This document shows positions 45,174-57,278 of a stretch of DNA of 64,000 nt, in pieces. Numbering within the stretch: the stretch's first letter is position 1; each line of letters begins with the position of its first letter. The notes below the pieces were generated by a model. The model saw only the letters and a program-made list of their open reading frames with translations. It was not told where the DNA came from and made no database searches. Source of the DNA: Hymenoscyphus infarciens (taxonomy: Eukaryota; Ascomycota; Leotiomycetes; Helotiales; Helotiaceae); assembly GCA_001414345.1 (NCBI GenBank), contig LLCB01000216.1, positions 39,264 through 103,263 on the forward strand, in the 5' to 3' direction. The translations under genes were made by a program, and so were the position numbers.

Positions 45174-47181
45174 TCAGGCCACTGCAATTTCCCTTTGCAA
45201 GAATCCTTGTTGAACTTTCAGTGCTAAATATCCATGCCATCCTTTTTCCACCTCTTGACGCCAGGAATTAAACATCTCCGTGGCAGCATGCCGATTTGGT
45301 GGATGAGGATAACCTTCCATCCATGTTTCATACACATCAAGTTTGACGGAACCCACGGCATCGCTTATATCCTGTTTCCATGTTGCTTTCGCAACAGCTT
45401 GAATTGCACGCTCATCGCCATCCATTTCTAAATTTCCATATCGAAGGTAAAATGCAAGAGCCCGGTCATCGCCACCACGCGGTAGTAAGAGTGGAATTAG
45501 TCGATCCCTTATGTGCCCCTAAGGAGATTTGCCTGGTAACGATTGGTGCTGATGTTGCATCTTGGCTTCAAGTTGGCACATGATCTCCAGAGCATTGCGT
45601 TGGTGAAGCCGTTGGAAAGACCCTCACGACCGATCGCACGAAGAGCACCAATTATCTATATCTGCCAGGCTTACGAATATGATCACCGCAAGCCGTGATA
45701 TAAATATATGGAAATCCCCGCACTTGAAGCATCGCATGGCTTATAAGGGCTACCGGATTTGTGGCATTCGATGAGGCCAGCAGCGAGACAGAGACTCTGA
45801 TAAACAAGATTGAATGCCTCCCGTTCCCGAGAGGTAGGGTCTTCATCCGTAGTAGTAATCATCGCCAGGGCACATCCCATATAGGCGTTATACATGATAA
45901 CGCTAAGCGACATTTCATTGGACAATAGCTCGCACGCTGGAGGTGGCATTGGAAGTTGGTCCAGCTCCGTAGAATCAAATGCTTCAATGGTGTCAAGGCC
46001 GTCACATCGTGCAAATATTGCTAGCGAGTTCGCTTTCCATAGTCGCCTTACGGAATGAAAGCCAAGCAGCTCATCACTGCTGGGTCTCTCACTCCTTGGA
46101 CACCAGCATTCCCAGATTACTCGGCCGAGCTTGTTGTGCCCACAGATGAGTTGAATCAACAGATATCTCTCAGCAGCAACTTGATCGGGCTGGCTGCTTG
46201 TATGGAATTGAGGAGACGGTCTGCTCCAAAATGGCCTTTACCTCAGAGCCAGTTTTGAGTAGACCGAGAATGACGAAGATGCATACGGCACCAGCTTCTG
46301 GGTAAGAAAGTCCAGCCTTAGCATGGAATCCAACAGTAGCACCAATTTGGCAATATCCTGGCCAGGTTGGTTAACTTCTAGTCTTTAAAGTAGTTGTATT
46401 GCTGTCCACAGATGTTGGAATGCCTCTTTTGGATTAACTTGGAAACACTAGCACAGCAATACTCAGCAGTAAACCTGTGTTTTGGTACAAAATAAACCGA
46501 AATACATACCTCGAAATAAATAAGAAGAATGAGAACAATAAGAACAGAGAATACTTCCGAGGTATGCTGAGCTAGATCACTTCTTAACATACGTAAAGTA
46601 TTCCCGTATACTCGTAAGCCAAGAAGTTTTGATCTCGTTGCTGCTTCCACGAGATTCCCGTACTGACAGGAAAGAAGCGAAGAACGGTGGATAGCTCCTA
46701 GAGCCAAGAGAGCTTCATAGACGATATCTTTGCCATGGGACATCTGAGCAGCTTCGTCACGCCAAAAGGCAACATGATCGTTTCTGAATACCCTGAAAAC
46801 TGTTGCAGTTACAAAGTGGTGATATAAAGAGAGTTGTTCTCGTCGCCAACTCGCATGGGGCCATGAAGAGTCTTGCGATGGAGCTTCGTTATTGGCTACG
46901 AGCTCAAGCTCGGAAGCGGTGCGGATAAGGGGGGTGAAACTCGCCGTGGTGTAACCTTCGCAGATGAAATTTCCTGTGCGACAACGAGCACGAAAAGGTT
47001 TGGTTTCATCGCCTTTGACTCGTCTCTTGAGGCAGGTTAGACAGCCAGTTCGCATCCATCTATCTATATCTGGATATCTGGGTATCTCGTGATGCCGGAA
47101 GCTACTAGATAGGTAGGAATATATAGTGGTAGCTAGGTCTGCACAACGAATAAAAGCTACGAATATATTCAGAATATTCAC
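45174..47181 (-). pseudogene. Zn2Cys6 fungal transcription factor pseudogene
   Basis: Minus-strand frames give, in order, GCLTCLKRR...CRTGNFICEGY (binuclear cluster), SLYHHFVTATVFRVFRNDHVAFWRD and LLALGAIHRSSLL near 46900-46560, then WTAIQLLQRLEVNQPG and PASSS-type linker fragments, LGRVIWECWC...SDELLGFHSVRRLW near 46130-46030, NLVYQSLCLAAGLIE near 45800-45760, and KATWKQDISDAVGSVKLDVYETWMEGYPHP with WHGYLALKVQQGFL near 45390-45200. This is the layout of fungal-specific regulators with a cluster followed by a Fungal_trans_2-like domain. Two of six zinc cysteines are lost (VKG for VKC; KPFRARC for KPxCxRC). Frames change several times. It borders the RIP block at 47.2 kb. Confidence 0.7.
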
Positions 47182-49809
47182 GATTTTCTACGGATAAATT
47201 ACCCTTTAAATTATTTAAGAATAAGGAGAGTTTAGAGTGTAAATAGCAGTTGTTTATTTATAAATATTCTATATTCTCTACCCTTTTAGTATAGTTTCCT
47301 ACTTATTTAAATATATATGAAAATCCCTTAAAATTATCTGCTTTAGTTACTTTTATTATCTTGATTAGGCTATGTTAGAGCGTTTCTAGGCTAAAAAAGT
47401 AGATAAATTAGTTGTTGAATAAGACTATTCCTAAAGTATTACTTACGTTAAGCTTAGCTTATAAAATCGCTCTTTGATTACTCTCTTTTTCCTTACTCTT
47501 TTTATTCTCTTAATCGTAGTAATTCTTTAAAAGTCTTATAATATATATAGTAGAACTATCTATTACTATATACTATACTCTAATTATATCTTAACTCTTT
47601 AAAAAGAGCTTTTTAACGTTGACTTTAGTGCTTAGAATAGCTAATAAATCGCGTATATAAAGTGTAGTATTTAGGTATTAAAAGGTATTTAACTTCTACT
47701 ATTCTAGGAGTTACTTCTTATTAGTATTAAAAGTTATAATATAAGAGTTATTAAGATACTAATTAAAGTCGGTATATAACTTGTTAGAGCTAGTAGTATT
47801 TAAAGTATAGGCTCTTAAAAGGAGATTCTACTAGTAGATAGAGTATCTTAGTAAGTACTCTATAGTAGGCTCTATTTAAGTAATTAGACTATCTTAAGAG
47901 TATTAGTACTTTATATAAAGTTTAATCTAATTAATAATTTAGAGCGCTTAAAGAGAGTTATATTATTATTAAATTAGTATATACTTAATATATAGATTAA
48001 GAACGTAGGTAATAAAGTAAATTAGTAACTACTCTATCTTAAAAGTCTACTTTTCAAGTGAAATTTTAATATAATTAAAAGTATTTTTAAGGTTCTAAGG
48101 TATAAGAGTGTAAAAAGCCTCTCTTATTATAATATTATAAATAAGATTAGCTAATCTCTATATAATACTAATATATTTAAGAAGAGATAGCGCTTAGTAT
48201 AAAACTAAAAGTATATAATTATAAAAAGACTCTATATAAAGCTCTACCTACTTATAAAGATTCTACTTAACTTAGGTAAGAATAAGAAACCGATATATAC
48301 TAAAGTCTCTCTTAAAATAAGTAATTATACTTTTTTATTTTTAAGCTTTAAATATTATTAAATAGAGGGAATTCTATTAAGTATTAATATTAATAGGAAT
48401 TATCTTTATTTAAGTAATTTAATACTAAGTATCTTAACGTTTATTACTTCTTATAATCTAGAGTATAAGATAGTATATTTTTATATAAATTAAGAGAGAG
48501 ATGTAGTATATAAGAAACTCTTTATTTCTAAGTAAATTTTATACTAAGTTTATAACTCTTAAAGCCGCTTCTATATTCCTACTTTTTAAGAAGTTAAATA
48601 CTATAGTAGTAATAAGTATTAAATAATATACTAAATACCTAATCTAAGAGTTATAACCTTAAAAGAGATACTATAGTATATTAAGATTAAGTATAAGATT
48701 ATTATTATAGTAGAACCTAAGCTTTTAGAGAAAGTAGTTTTAAAAAGTATTATTATTACTAGTATTATTCTTATAAATTATAAGCACTTTATATATAATC
48801 TTAAGACTAAAACTTCGACTTCGTCGCTCTAAAAGCGTTCTATTATCTATCTTATTAAATTATATTATATTAATATTATTAGAAAAAGAGGTAAATAAAA
48901 CATCTACTATTCTATAATATAAACCGCCTTAGTATACTTAATATTTATATAATATTATTACTAGTTAAGGCTAATCTAATATCTAATTCCTCTTATAATA
49001 TACTTATAGTTTTTAGATAACTATCTATTAAAGGTAATAGAGATAGAAATATATATTTTTATAAGTAAAAGTACTTATTCCTATCTTATCTTATTAAACT
49101 TTTGTTTAGTAAACTATTAGAGAGTTATATAGCTTTTAAAAGATAGAAGTTAAGTATTAGAACGATATAACTATTTAAAGGCTATATAATCGACGAGAGT
49201 GAAAGCTTAGTTTATCTATATAATAAAACATAGATAAGTATTTATAGTAGTAATTCTTAGTAGAAGTACTTAAATAAAAGATATAATATTTATTATAGTA
49301 GGCGCCTCTAGTACTAGCTCCTCTTTATAATATATGTCTTTTATAAACTTATGCTTTTTAAATAAGTAATTAATAATATTAGAGGTATTACTATAGTAGT
49401 AGGAATTAAAGGAGTTCTAGAGATAAAACTTATATATCTATTAGTAGTTAAAAAGTAGTGTTTTCTTATCTTTTTTTATATACTTTTCCTAGGAGCTATC
49501 TAAGTATATAATATTAAAGTATTTATATATAAAAGTCGTCTTATTATAAGAGTATATAAGCTTTTATTAGAGAGCTTAGTAGAGAGTAATAGTAGTAGGA
49601 ATAGTATATTTAGAACGTTTATACACCTTATCTTAAAAGAGCGATTTAAGGTCCTTATTTTAAGTCTCTAGTAATACTATAAAGGAAGAAGAGGCTAGAG
49701 AAGAGGTATTTAGAGAGACTTAGAGAGCTTATACTATAGTAGTATCGTTCTTAAAGAAGGCCTAAGACTAGATATGTCGAAGTTAAGATAGTATATAGAG
49801 GACGTCTTC
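47182..49809. other. RIP-degraded repeat DNA
   Basis: Very AT-rich, TA-rich and without an open frame over 60 codons. It is almost certainly remnants of transposons mutated by RIP, but no domain or terminal repeat could be recognised. Confidence 0.55.
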
Positions 49810-52292
49810 TATAATAGTATACTATTATTCTAGATAGCTAGGAGTACTTGTTATATATAAGGTTTTAGTAGTTATTATCTTATCTTATCTGTTTTAGGAA
49901 GGTTATATAGGTTTAAGCTTTTATATTAGCTAAGGTTATTTAGTTTTAGACTCTTTTGTACTATCTGAACCTCTTATATATAGTAGTCTACTTCTAGAGT
50001 AGAAGAGGGATAGTTTTTCCTTTTCTTCTATATTAGTACCTAGTATTTATATACGTTATTTAGTCTCGAACGCACTCCTATATACCTCTTCTCCTATAGT
50101 ATATATTTCGTACTATTATATAAAAAGGAAAAACTCTACTTCGCTAATAATAGTATTTATAATATCTCTTTCGAGCTTATCGTCGCTTTTGTTTCTTTTT
50201 TAGACTAGAATCGGACCTAAACGACGATATTCTCAAATAGTCAGGTAATTAGAGACTACCTAGACAGCTAGTAATATTAGGGTTTAGTATCGGTTTTAGA
50301 TAGCTAGTAAAAATCGTGTTTTATATATTAAGGAAGTAGGAATATACTAAGTGCTTTAGAGGCTTCTAATAACTCTCTAAGTATAGAGACTACTATATAT
50401 AGATTCGGTGAATAAGTTAACTATTACTAAAAGTTATTATAAAGGCTTTTAAATCTAATCTTATCTCTCTCTAAATTAATATTATATTAAATTTCTAAGA
50501 GACCTTAGGTCTCTCTAAACTAGTTCTACTATAAGGTGTTAAACGACTTTCTAAGACTACCTCTCTTTTCGAAAAACTCTCTAAACTCTCTCTAAACTGA
50601 AACTATACGCTAAAAAATATAAAAGGTTCTAGAACTGAGACTTTTTAAATATAAACGATAATTAGACGAGATAGAGATATAAAAATAAAAGATAAAATAA
50701 TTAGTTAGCTAAGAGATAGAGAATAAAATTATAAGCGAACTTTAAAGTTAAAAACACCTTACCTTTGAACTCTCTTTAAACCTTTACCGATCTAACTCTT
50801 ATTTAACTCTCTTTTACTTTTAAAGCTTAGATCTCTTTTACTTAAAAGACACTATTACCTCTAATACCTTCTTACTACTTCTTTCGAATCAGATATAAAT
50901 TAGTTAAAATACGCTTTCTATTAGAATTAAAGAAGTGAGCTCTTAGCTAAGTTATTACTATTAATCTTAACTAAACATTATTAGAAAGAGATAGAAGTGG
51001 AATTAGAAGAAGAATATACTAAAGAAACGTTCGCTTTTCAAGTATAGCTATACTTGGAAAGATACTAAGTTAGAACGGTTCTTCTATATATAAGATATAT
51101 CTTAGCTTATCTAAACTCTCTATAATCTAATAGCAACTCTTCTTTAAAATTAGAAGATAATAATTAAGTCTTTAAGTACCTCGATTTAGATCTAAATTAT
51201 AAAAGAGGGGAATAAGGTAATATAATAACTTTTAGTAATAACTTCGTTTTTAACTAGCTAAAACTACCTCTTTTATTATCCTTGAATACTTAGATAATAA
51301 TTTTAACTTTAATAACTTAGTAATAACTTCGCTTTTAGCTAGCTAAAACTACCTCTTTTATTATCTTAAACTTTAGATAATATTTTTAAATTTAGTATTA
51401 ACTTCGTCTTTAACTAGCTATAACCTTACTAACTCTAGTATAGAGTCTTATATTCTTTACTTTCTTACTTTCTTTTACTTCTAGCTGAACTTAGAAGTTT
51501 TATTCGAATTCGAATTAGATACGAATTAGTATACTCTTAAAGTGAGCTCTTAACTAAGTTATTACTAGCTCTTAACTAAACGACTTCTAACTCTACTCTA
51601 AATTCGCCTTTGACTCTATTTTAAACTTTTTAAACTTTTTAAACTTTAAACTTTACACTTTTTCCGACCTACTAGTTAGATTAGACTATACTCTTTTAGT
51701 AAACATAAATACTTACTTTAATATAGAAGAATTAGAAATAAAGTCTCTCTTTTATAAGTATCTATAAATTAATTTAGTTATAATTTAGACTTAAAATCGC
51801 TATCTCGTCTTACTTATAATAAAATATAAGTAATCTTTAAACTAGGTTAGCTATAATTTAGACCTTAACCTTCTCGCTTATAATAAATACTTCGACTTTA
51901 ATAATAATACTATAGTATTCTAATTCGACCTTAAACGATAATATAGATAGACTCGAGGACGAGTCTTTTTTAAGAGAGAGAGATATAATAGTATACTATT
52001 ATTCTAAATAGCTAAGAGTACCTGCTATATATAAGGTTTCAGTAGTTATTATCTTATATTATCTGTTTTAGAAAGGTTATATAGGTTTAAGCTTTTATAT
52101 TAGCTAAGGTTATTTGGTTTTAGACCCTTTTATACTATCTGAACCTCTTATATATAGTAGCTTACTCCTAGAGTAGAAGAGAGATAGTTTTTCCTTTTCT
52201 TCTATATTAGAGCCTAGTATCTACGTATATTATTCTACTGAACGTACTCCTATATACCTCTTTTGTAGTAGTATATATTTCGTGCCGTTATA
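49810..52292. mobile_element. Short LTR retroelement (2.5 kb), probably non-autonomous, RIP-degraded
   Basis: Direct repeats of 311 bp (49810-50120) and 309 bp (51984-52292) bracket 1,863 bp. Both begin TATAATAGTATACTATTATT and end TTATA, i.e. TG...CA after RIP. A polypurine tract, AAGAGAGAGAGA, abuts the right LTR at 51972-51983. The flanks are TCTTC (49805-49809) and TCTCC (52293-52297), a 5-bp duplication differing by one C/T transition. The interior lacks any recognisable gag or pol block and contains a short direct-repeat array. The small interior suggests a non-autonomous (LARD/TRIM-like) element, though heavy RIP might have hidden a coding region. Confidence 0.8.
51219..51425. repeat. 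Three short direct repeats inside the LTR element
   Basis: The block AGTAATAACTTCG followed by a T-rich stretch, AGCTAGCTAAAACTACC-like sequence and TTTTATTATC occurs at about 51234 and 51319. A shortened, diverged third copy is near 51393. Spacing is about 85 and 75 bp. Confidence 0.6.
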
Positions 52293-53442
52293 TCTCCTAG
52301 TTAGCGGTTTTAGATAATAAGATTAATTTATTTAATAGTAGTATAATTTAAGCGCGATTAATTACTCTTAGAAGATACTTAAGTAGTAGATAGCTAGTAG
52401 CGGAGGCTCTTTCAAATAAGGCTTGAATTAAGACGTTAGTGTTATTATATTCTAATAGTCTTGAAGAAACTAGTTTAGAGGTTACGTAGAACTAGAAATC
52501 CGACTTTTAGAAAAAGATAAATAAAATAATAATAATAAGAGATAAATAGATATCTTTAGAGATTTAAGTAGAGATAATAGTAATCTATTAGTAATAATTA
52601 AAAAGTAAGTAAATTAAGAGTATTGTTATGTTTATATATATATATATATAAAGAGAGTAAAATTTAACTTATACGAACTCTCTATACTAAGATCTAGAGT
52701 ATAGATATTAAGTCTAATTAATAGAAACTATTTATAATATATTTATTTAAGCTCTTGTTGCTTAAATAATCGCTTGAATACTATCTATCTATTTAATATT
52801 TATAATGAATAATTGATATTTTATTCATCAATTCGTTGTGTAGATCTAGTAGTAGCTAGTTGTAAATAGAGATAGGTTAGGACAGGAAAGTTGTACTTGA
52901 AAGTGGGTTAAGATCAGTCCAGTTCAACAGTGAACTGTCACGGTTAGCCAGAGACGGCATCTTTCTGTTCTTCAGATTAATCCACGATGAATGGTGAGAG
53001 AGAGTGAGACGGAGTGAGGGAGGACTTGCTTCTCATATCAGTCAAGGTACGCGGGGGCCGATCGGCTGAACATCGGGTTAAGGTTAAACAAGGCTGCATG
53101 AGGCTGACAATGACGACCAGTAGGAAGCTCAAGGGTGTTGACAGGCGAGCACGGCTAGGGGAGAGAACAAGTCGTCTCAAGTTGAAGAACGACCCAGCAA
53201 TACATTCCAAGAACTCTCAGAACTCCTCACGAGCCCGATCGCGAACCTGCAATCGAATTCGAATCGAACCTCGTCTGTCAAACCTTTCAACTTCCCCCCT
53301 GCAACCGCCGAGTCCTTGCGGTCGCGCTTCCGAGAACTCTCGGGTACTGCTTGCTATATACGTTTGGGAATAGTGGCACAATTCGCATGGCAGAGAGTCT
53401 CCCGAGCTGAGCTCAACAGGAGCGGGGAATTGAGAGTACACC
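52293..53442. other. End of the AT-rich block and promoter of the glycosyltransferase-like gene
   Basis: Up to about 52880 the sequence is RIP-like, with a TA dinucleotide run near 52632-52650. From about 52900 it is normal and GC-richer. Frames of 70-119 codons between 52977 and 53572 overlap on both strands without motifs and are not called. Confidence 0.45.
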
Positions 53443-55641
53443 ATGGGACCGCGACTGTTTCCAGGTGATGAAGAGCTGGGGAAAAGGGACGATGAATATA
53501 AACCTGGCATGAAGAGCCCTTTGGGCTTGGGGATAGTCTGGCAGCAACGACGGGCCTCTCCTCATCTGCCACATCGAAGGGTGGTAAAGCGGATAGCTTT
53601 GGGGCTACTGGCTTTCATTGCCCTGTATTATTTCTTCTACAATATGCCGACTGATCTCGGTCAACCAAGGACAAGGCCGAACTATCATCCTGGTGAAGAT
53701 GCTATTAGTACACATAATCCTACGGTCCCGAATACAACTCCTGCGAAACAGCCTGCCAAAAAGCCAGGAAGTATATCAAAACCGGGGTCAGGGAAGGAGC
53801 CACAAGTTGTACTGCACGATTTCAATGGTCCCATCAAGTTTTACAAGTTGGCCTCGACACTCAAGGCAGTTTCTGGGACAAGAGGCTCCGAGTTGCTCAA
53901 TAGAAATGTTCTATTTGCTGCTGCAAGTTTGAAGAGTGCTGCCACTCTATTACCCATAGCCTGTGAAATGGCTCTCCAGGAACGAAATTATGTCCATTTC
54001 GCTCTGTTGGGAAGGGATGATATTGCAATGGACATACTACAATCCGTAAATGGCATCTCTAAGGCGTGCAAAATAATATTTCACGGTATTTTCGTCGATT
54101 GACATGTCTTCCATTTTCTAACTTGTCATAGATGCTCGCCCCGATTTCTCTCTTCAGAGCTCAGATTATCGAATGCAAGTCAGCGCTTCAGCAGGTTTCA
54201 ATCACATAAACACATTTGTCCATCCTCAAGCAACTTTTATTGATAATTCTGGGGAAGAGGAGCCATTCATGTTCAGTGGCCTTAAAATGAGAGCCATGTC
54301 TCTCAGTCGAACCGTAATAGAATTACCTGCTAATTCCGAGGCAAATTTAATGTGGCTCACAATGTTGGATAGTGCTGCATTGAGTGGTAAGTTATCCCAT
54401 CATGTTATTTTTTTTGGTCGTACTAATTTCAAGAAGCTTGGAATAAAGCTAGTATCGATATTGTCGTTCACGCCCAGCCAGCAGCCTCAGGGTCCTTGAT
54501 ACGATTGTTAAACTCTCTAAGGAAGGCAGATTACCTTCATTCTTCATATCCGCGTTTGACTATCGATTTACCACATCAAATTGATGAACCCACAAAGAAA
54601 TATTTAGAACATTTTCGCTGGCCTCCAATCATGGGCGATAATTCAGGAAACTTACTTACACTACATCATCGGATTCCCCAACACGCCCTGACCCCAGAGG
54701 AGAACTCCATCCGATTTCTGGAGTCTTTTTGGCCCGCTGAGCCAATTACATCTCATGTGCTTGTCCTCGCGCCCCAAGCGGAACTCTCACCGCACTTCTT
54801 CCATTACCTCAAATACACAATGCTGGAATATAAATATTCCACAAGTAAGTCCGGCTTATTACATAATAACTTTATGGGCATAACCTTGGATCTTCCATCA
54901 ACCTATCTCAATGACTCCGCGTCATTTTACCCACCAACAGCCAACTCGGGTGCCACCCCATTTATATGGCAAGCACCAAATAGCAATGCCGCCCTTTATT
55001 TCGGAGATAAATGGGTTGAACTCCACGATTTTGTAGCTCGATCACTCTCTTCTCAACATATGCTTACTCCCAGTTCTTCAATCAAGAAGATGGTCAGCAA
55101 AAACTATCCTTCATGGCTCGAACACGTCTCAAAACTTATGCGCGCACGCGGATACTGGATGTTATACCCAGGTCTAGAAGATACCGACTCCCTTGCGACC
55201 CTCCACAACGAGCTCTACCATGCCCCCGAAGAGTACGCCGACGACCCCGCTGAAGAGAAAGCACCTGCTCCATCCGATCCCAAGGAATTAACCGCTGACC
55301 CCGCACAACATCCTGTCACAAAAGAAGCTCCTCTCATCACTAAACCTTTGCAAACTATTCTTCCTCTGAAGGGGGTATTGCCGTCAGTGTTAGATTTGCC
55401 ATTACTGGCGTATGATGGGGAACTGATTGAATTGGAGGTCGTGGGGTATGAGGCTGCGACTTATAGTGATGAGTTTAGGTTGCATACTGGGGGGTGTCAG
55501 GCAGATGCTGATGAGAAGGATAGGGTTGCATTTTCGGCTGCAGATTTGTTTTGTTTGGGGGATAAGAAGGTGGAACAAGTGGAAGAGGTCGAAACGACGA
55601 GAGAGGAAGAGGCCGAAACGATGAGAGAGGAAGAGGCTTAG
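53443..55641 (+). CDS. Type II membrane protein, fungal glycosyltransferase-like
   Basis: Exons 53443-54085, 54132-54386 and 54437-55641 give 700 aa; the introns are 46 and 50 nt, and both joins keep frame (KIIFH/DARPDF; DSAALS/AWNKASIDIVVH). A short cytoplasmic N-terminus (MGPRLFPGDEELGKRDDEY) is followed by one membrane segment at about 49-66 (IALGLLAFIALYYFFY), a Pro/Lys-rich stem and a lumenal domain with SIDIVVHAQP, LRKADYLHSSYPRLTIDLP and HVLVLAPQAELSPHFFHYLKYT. This resembles proteins annotated as glycosyltransferase 2 in filamentous ascomycetes. A clear DxD is not seen, so sugar and acceptor are unknown. The C-terminus has a Glu/Arg-rich repeat (TTREEEAETMREEEA). Likely Golgi or ER. 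Confidence 0.75.
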
Positions 55642-56360
55642 AGGTAGGGAATTGGGGTTGGGGGTGTCACATTATGGGTTCTGGGCGTTATTGTAGATAT
55701 TGTTTGGTGTTATTTTTTCTGGAAAGGTCAGGGGCTCTAAAATGGAAATGGATTTATCTCTAATCACCTTCCAGAGGTGGTTTTCTTCTCTTTTTCCCTC
55801 TTCTTTTCTCACCTTGTCTGTCATTCCTTCTCGAAATCTATGCTTTGCCATATTTCTCGGAGGTTTTACCTATGTCGCTAGTCTTGGCATCTGTCGATTT
55901 TTCTTATATTATTGGTAAGTTATCGAGTATGTAGACGCCTGTTAGGCATCCTTTTGGTGTTCATGTTCGTGATGCAATGCGATACCCGCGACTCAGCCTC
56001 TTGCTTGGTCAGGGTGAGGGGTGGTCATGTTTAAAGAGACGCCTTTCTTCTCTTTTATTTCCGAAGTCCTTGGACAGAGTTTTTCGCAAGATTGGGATTC
56101 GGAATTTGATTTGAAACGAAAGGACAGTAAGAGTCCCGGGCATTACTCTGCGTACACCCCCTCCCTCTAATTGCAACTTGTCTCAGAAAATTCTTAAAGA
56201 ATCTCAAGTATTGTACAAGAACGTTTAGAAGAATTACTGAGTCACCTTTCCGATCTAGACCATCTCGGAAAATAGATGCAATTGTCCTAAACATTTTGGC
56301 ACAATGCTTATAAAAGATAGGTGTATCCAGGGGAAAGCCCGTCTCTCTTACCTTTTCGTG
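55642..56360. other. Intergenic
   Basis: 3' flank of the glycosyltransferase-like gene and the upstream region of the phosphatase gene. No supported feature. Confidence 0.4.
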
Positions 56361-57278
56361 ATGGAAGCTCTGGGTTTATCTAGTCTCTCGGAAGTCAAAG
56401 ATGTTCCTGGTCTCTATATTTCAGAGTTCATTCTTTTTCCTTCCCCTCTCATTCTCTTCTCTCGCAAATTACTAAACCAGGGGAAATTTCCAGTCGTTTC
56501 GCAGCCCGTTCGTCTTCTCTCCTTCACGAACGAGGGATAGAACACAGCCTCTCCGTCACCAACCGCCAAGATGTACCGAAATTCGCGGCCGAAGATGGGT
56601 TCGTGGTTAAACATGTTGAGATTGAGGATGAGATTACGGAAGATTTGATTTTGCACTTGAAGAGGTGCTGTGAGTGGATTGGTGAAAAACAAGCTTTGAC
56701 AACCGAGGAAAAGGGGGGAGTGTCGGTACATTGTACACAAGGAATTTCTAGGAGTTCGGCTGTTGTTATTGGATATCGTACGTTTCCCCTTTCTCATTTC
56801 ATAAATCTTGTCGCTCTGTTTTTGCATAAATATTGACAAGGAGTTATAGTCATGCAAACTCTCAACCTAAAATTCGACCAAGCACTCACGCCCACTAGTG
56901 AAACCAAACGACAGCTTCGAATATCAACTCAAAGTCTGGCAACAATTGCGCTATGATGTTTACGACTCAGAAGGGATGGAGAAAGAGGAATATAAGAGGT
57001 TGAGGGAGCACAGGGAGAGGAGGTTGGAAGCGGGTGAGGAGGTGAGGAATAGAGCTAAGGTTAAAGGCGTTGCTGGGTTGGCGGCCAATTTTGGGAAGAA
57101 GAGGAAAGAGATTTTGGGGGATCAAAAGGAGGGGATGGAGGGGAAAAGTAAGGCGTGGGAGAAGGTTGAGAGGATGGAGGGTGAGTGGACGAGGAGAATG
57201 ATTGGGGGTGAGGTTTTGCCTTGGATGGAGGAAGCGAAGGAGGGAGAGGAGGGAGAGGAGAAGGAGAAAGCAAAATAA
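56361..57278 (+). CDS. Dual-specificity protein phosphatase, apparent frameshift
   Basis: Exon 1 is 56361-56425 (MEALGLSSLSEVKDVPGLYIS). An intron at 56426-56493 joins to RFAARSSSLLHERGIEHSLSV. The catalytic loop is VHCTQGISRSSAVV (HCxxGxxRS). A second intron runs from GTACGT at about 56780 to TATAG at 56849; the next exon begins LMQTLNLKFDQAL. Just after that (56882-56895) the frame must change by one: the continuation PLVKPNDSFEYQLKVWQQLRYDVYD is in another phase, and no intron fits. About 20 nt of the usual linker may be deleted here. The C-terminus is long and Glu/Lys-rich. As drawn the gene is broken after the active site, so it is either recently inactivated or affected by a sequence error. 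Confidence 0.65.

Noticed and set aside
53014..53373. 119-codon plus-strand frame upstream of the glycosyltransferase-like gene
   Set aside because: Arg/Ser-rich low-complexity translation with antisense frames equally long; more likely promoter and leader.
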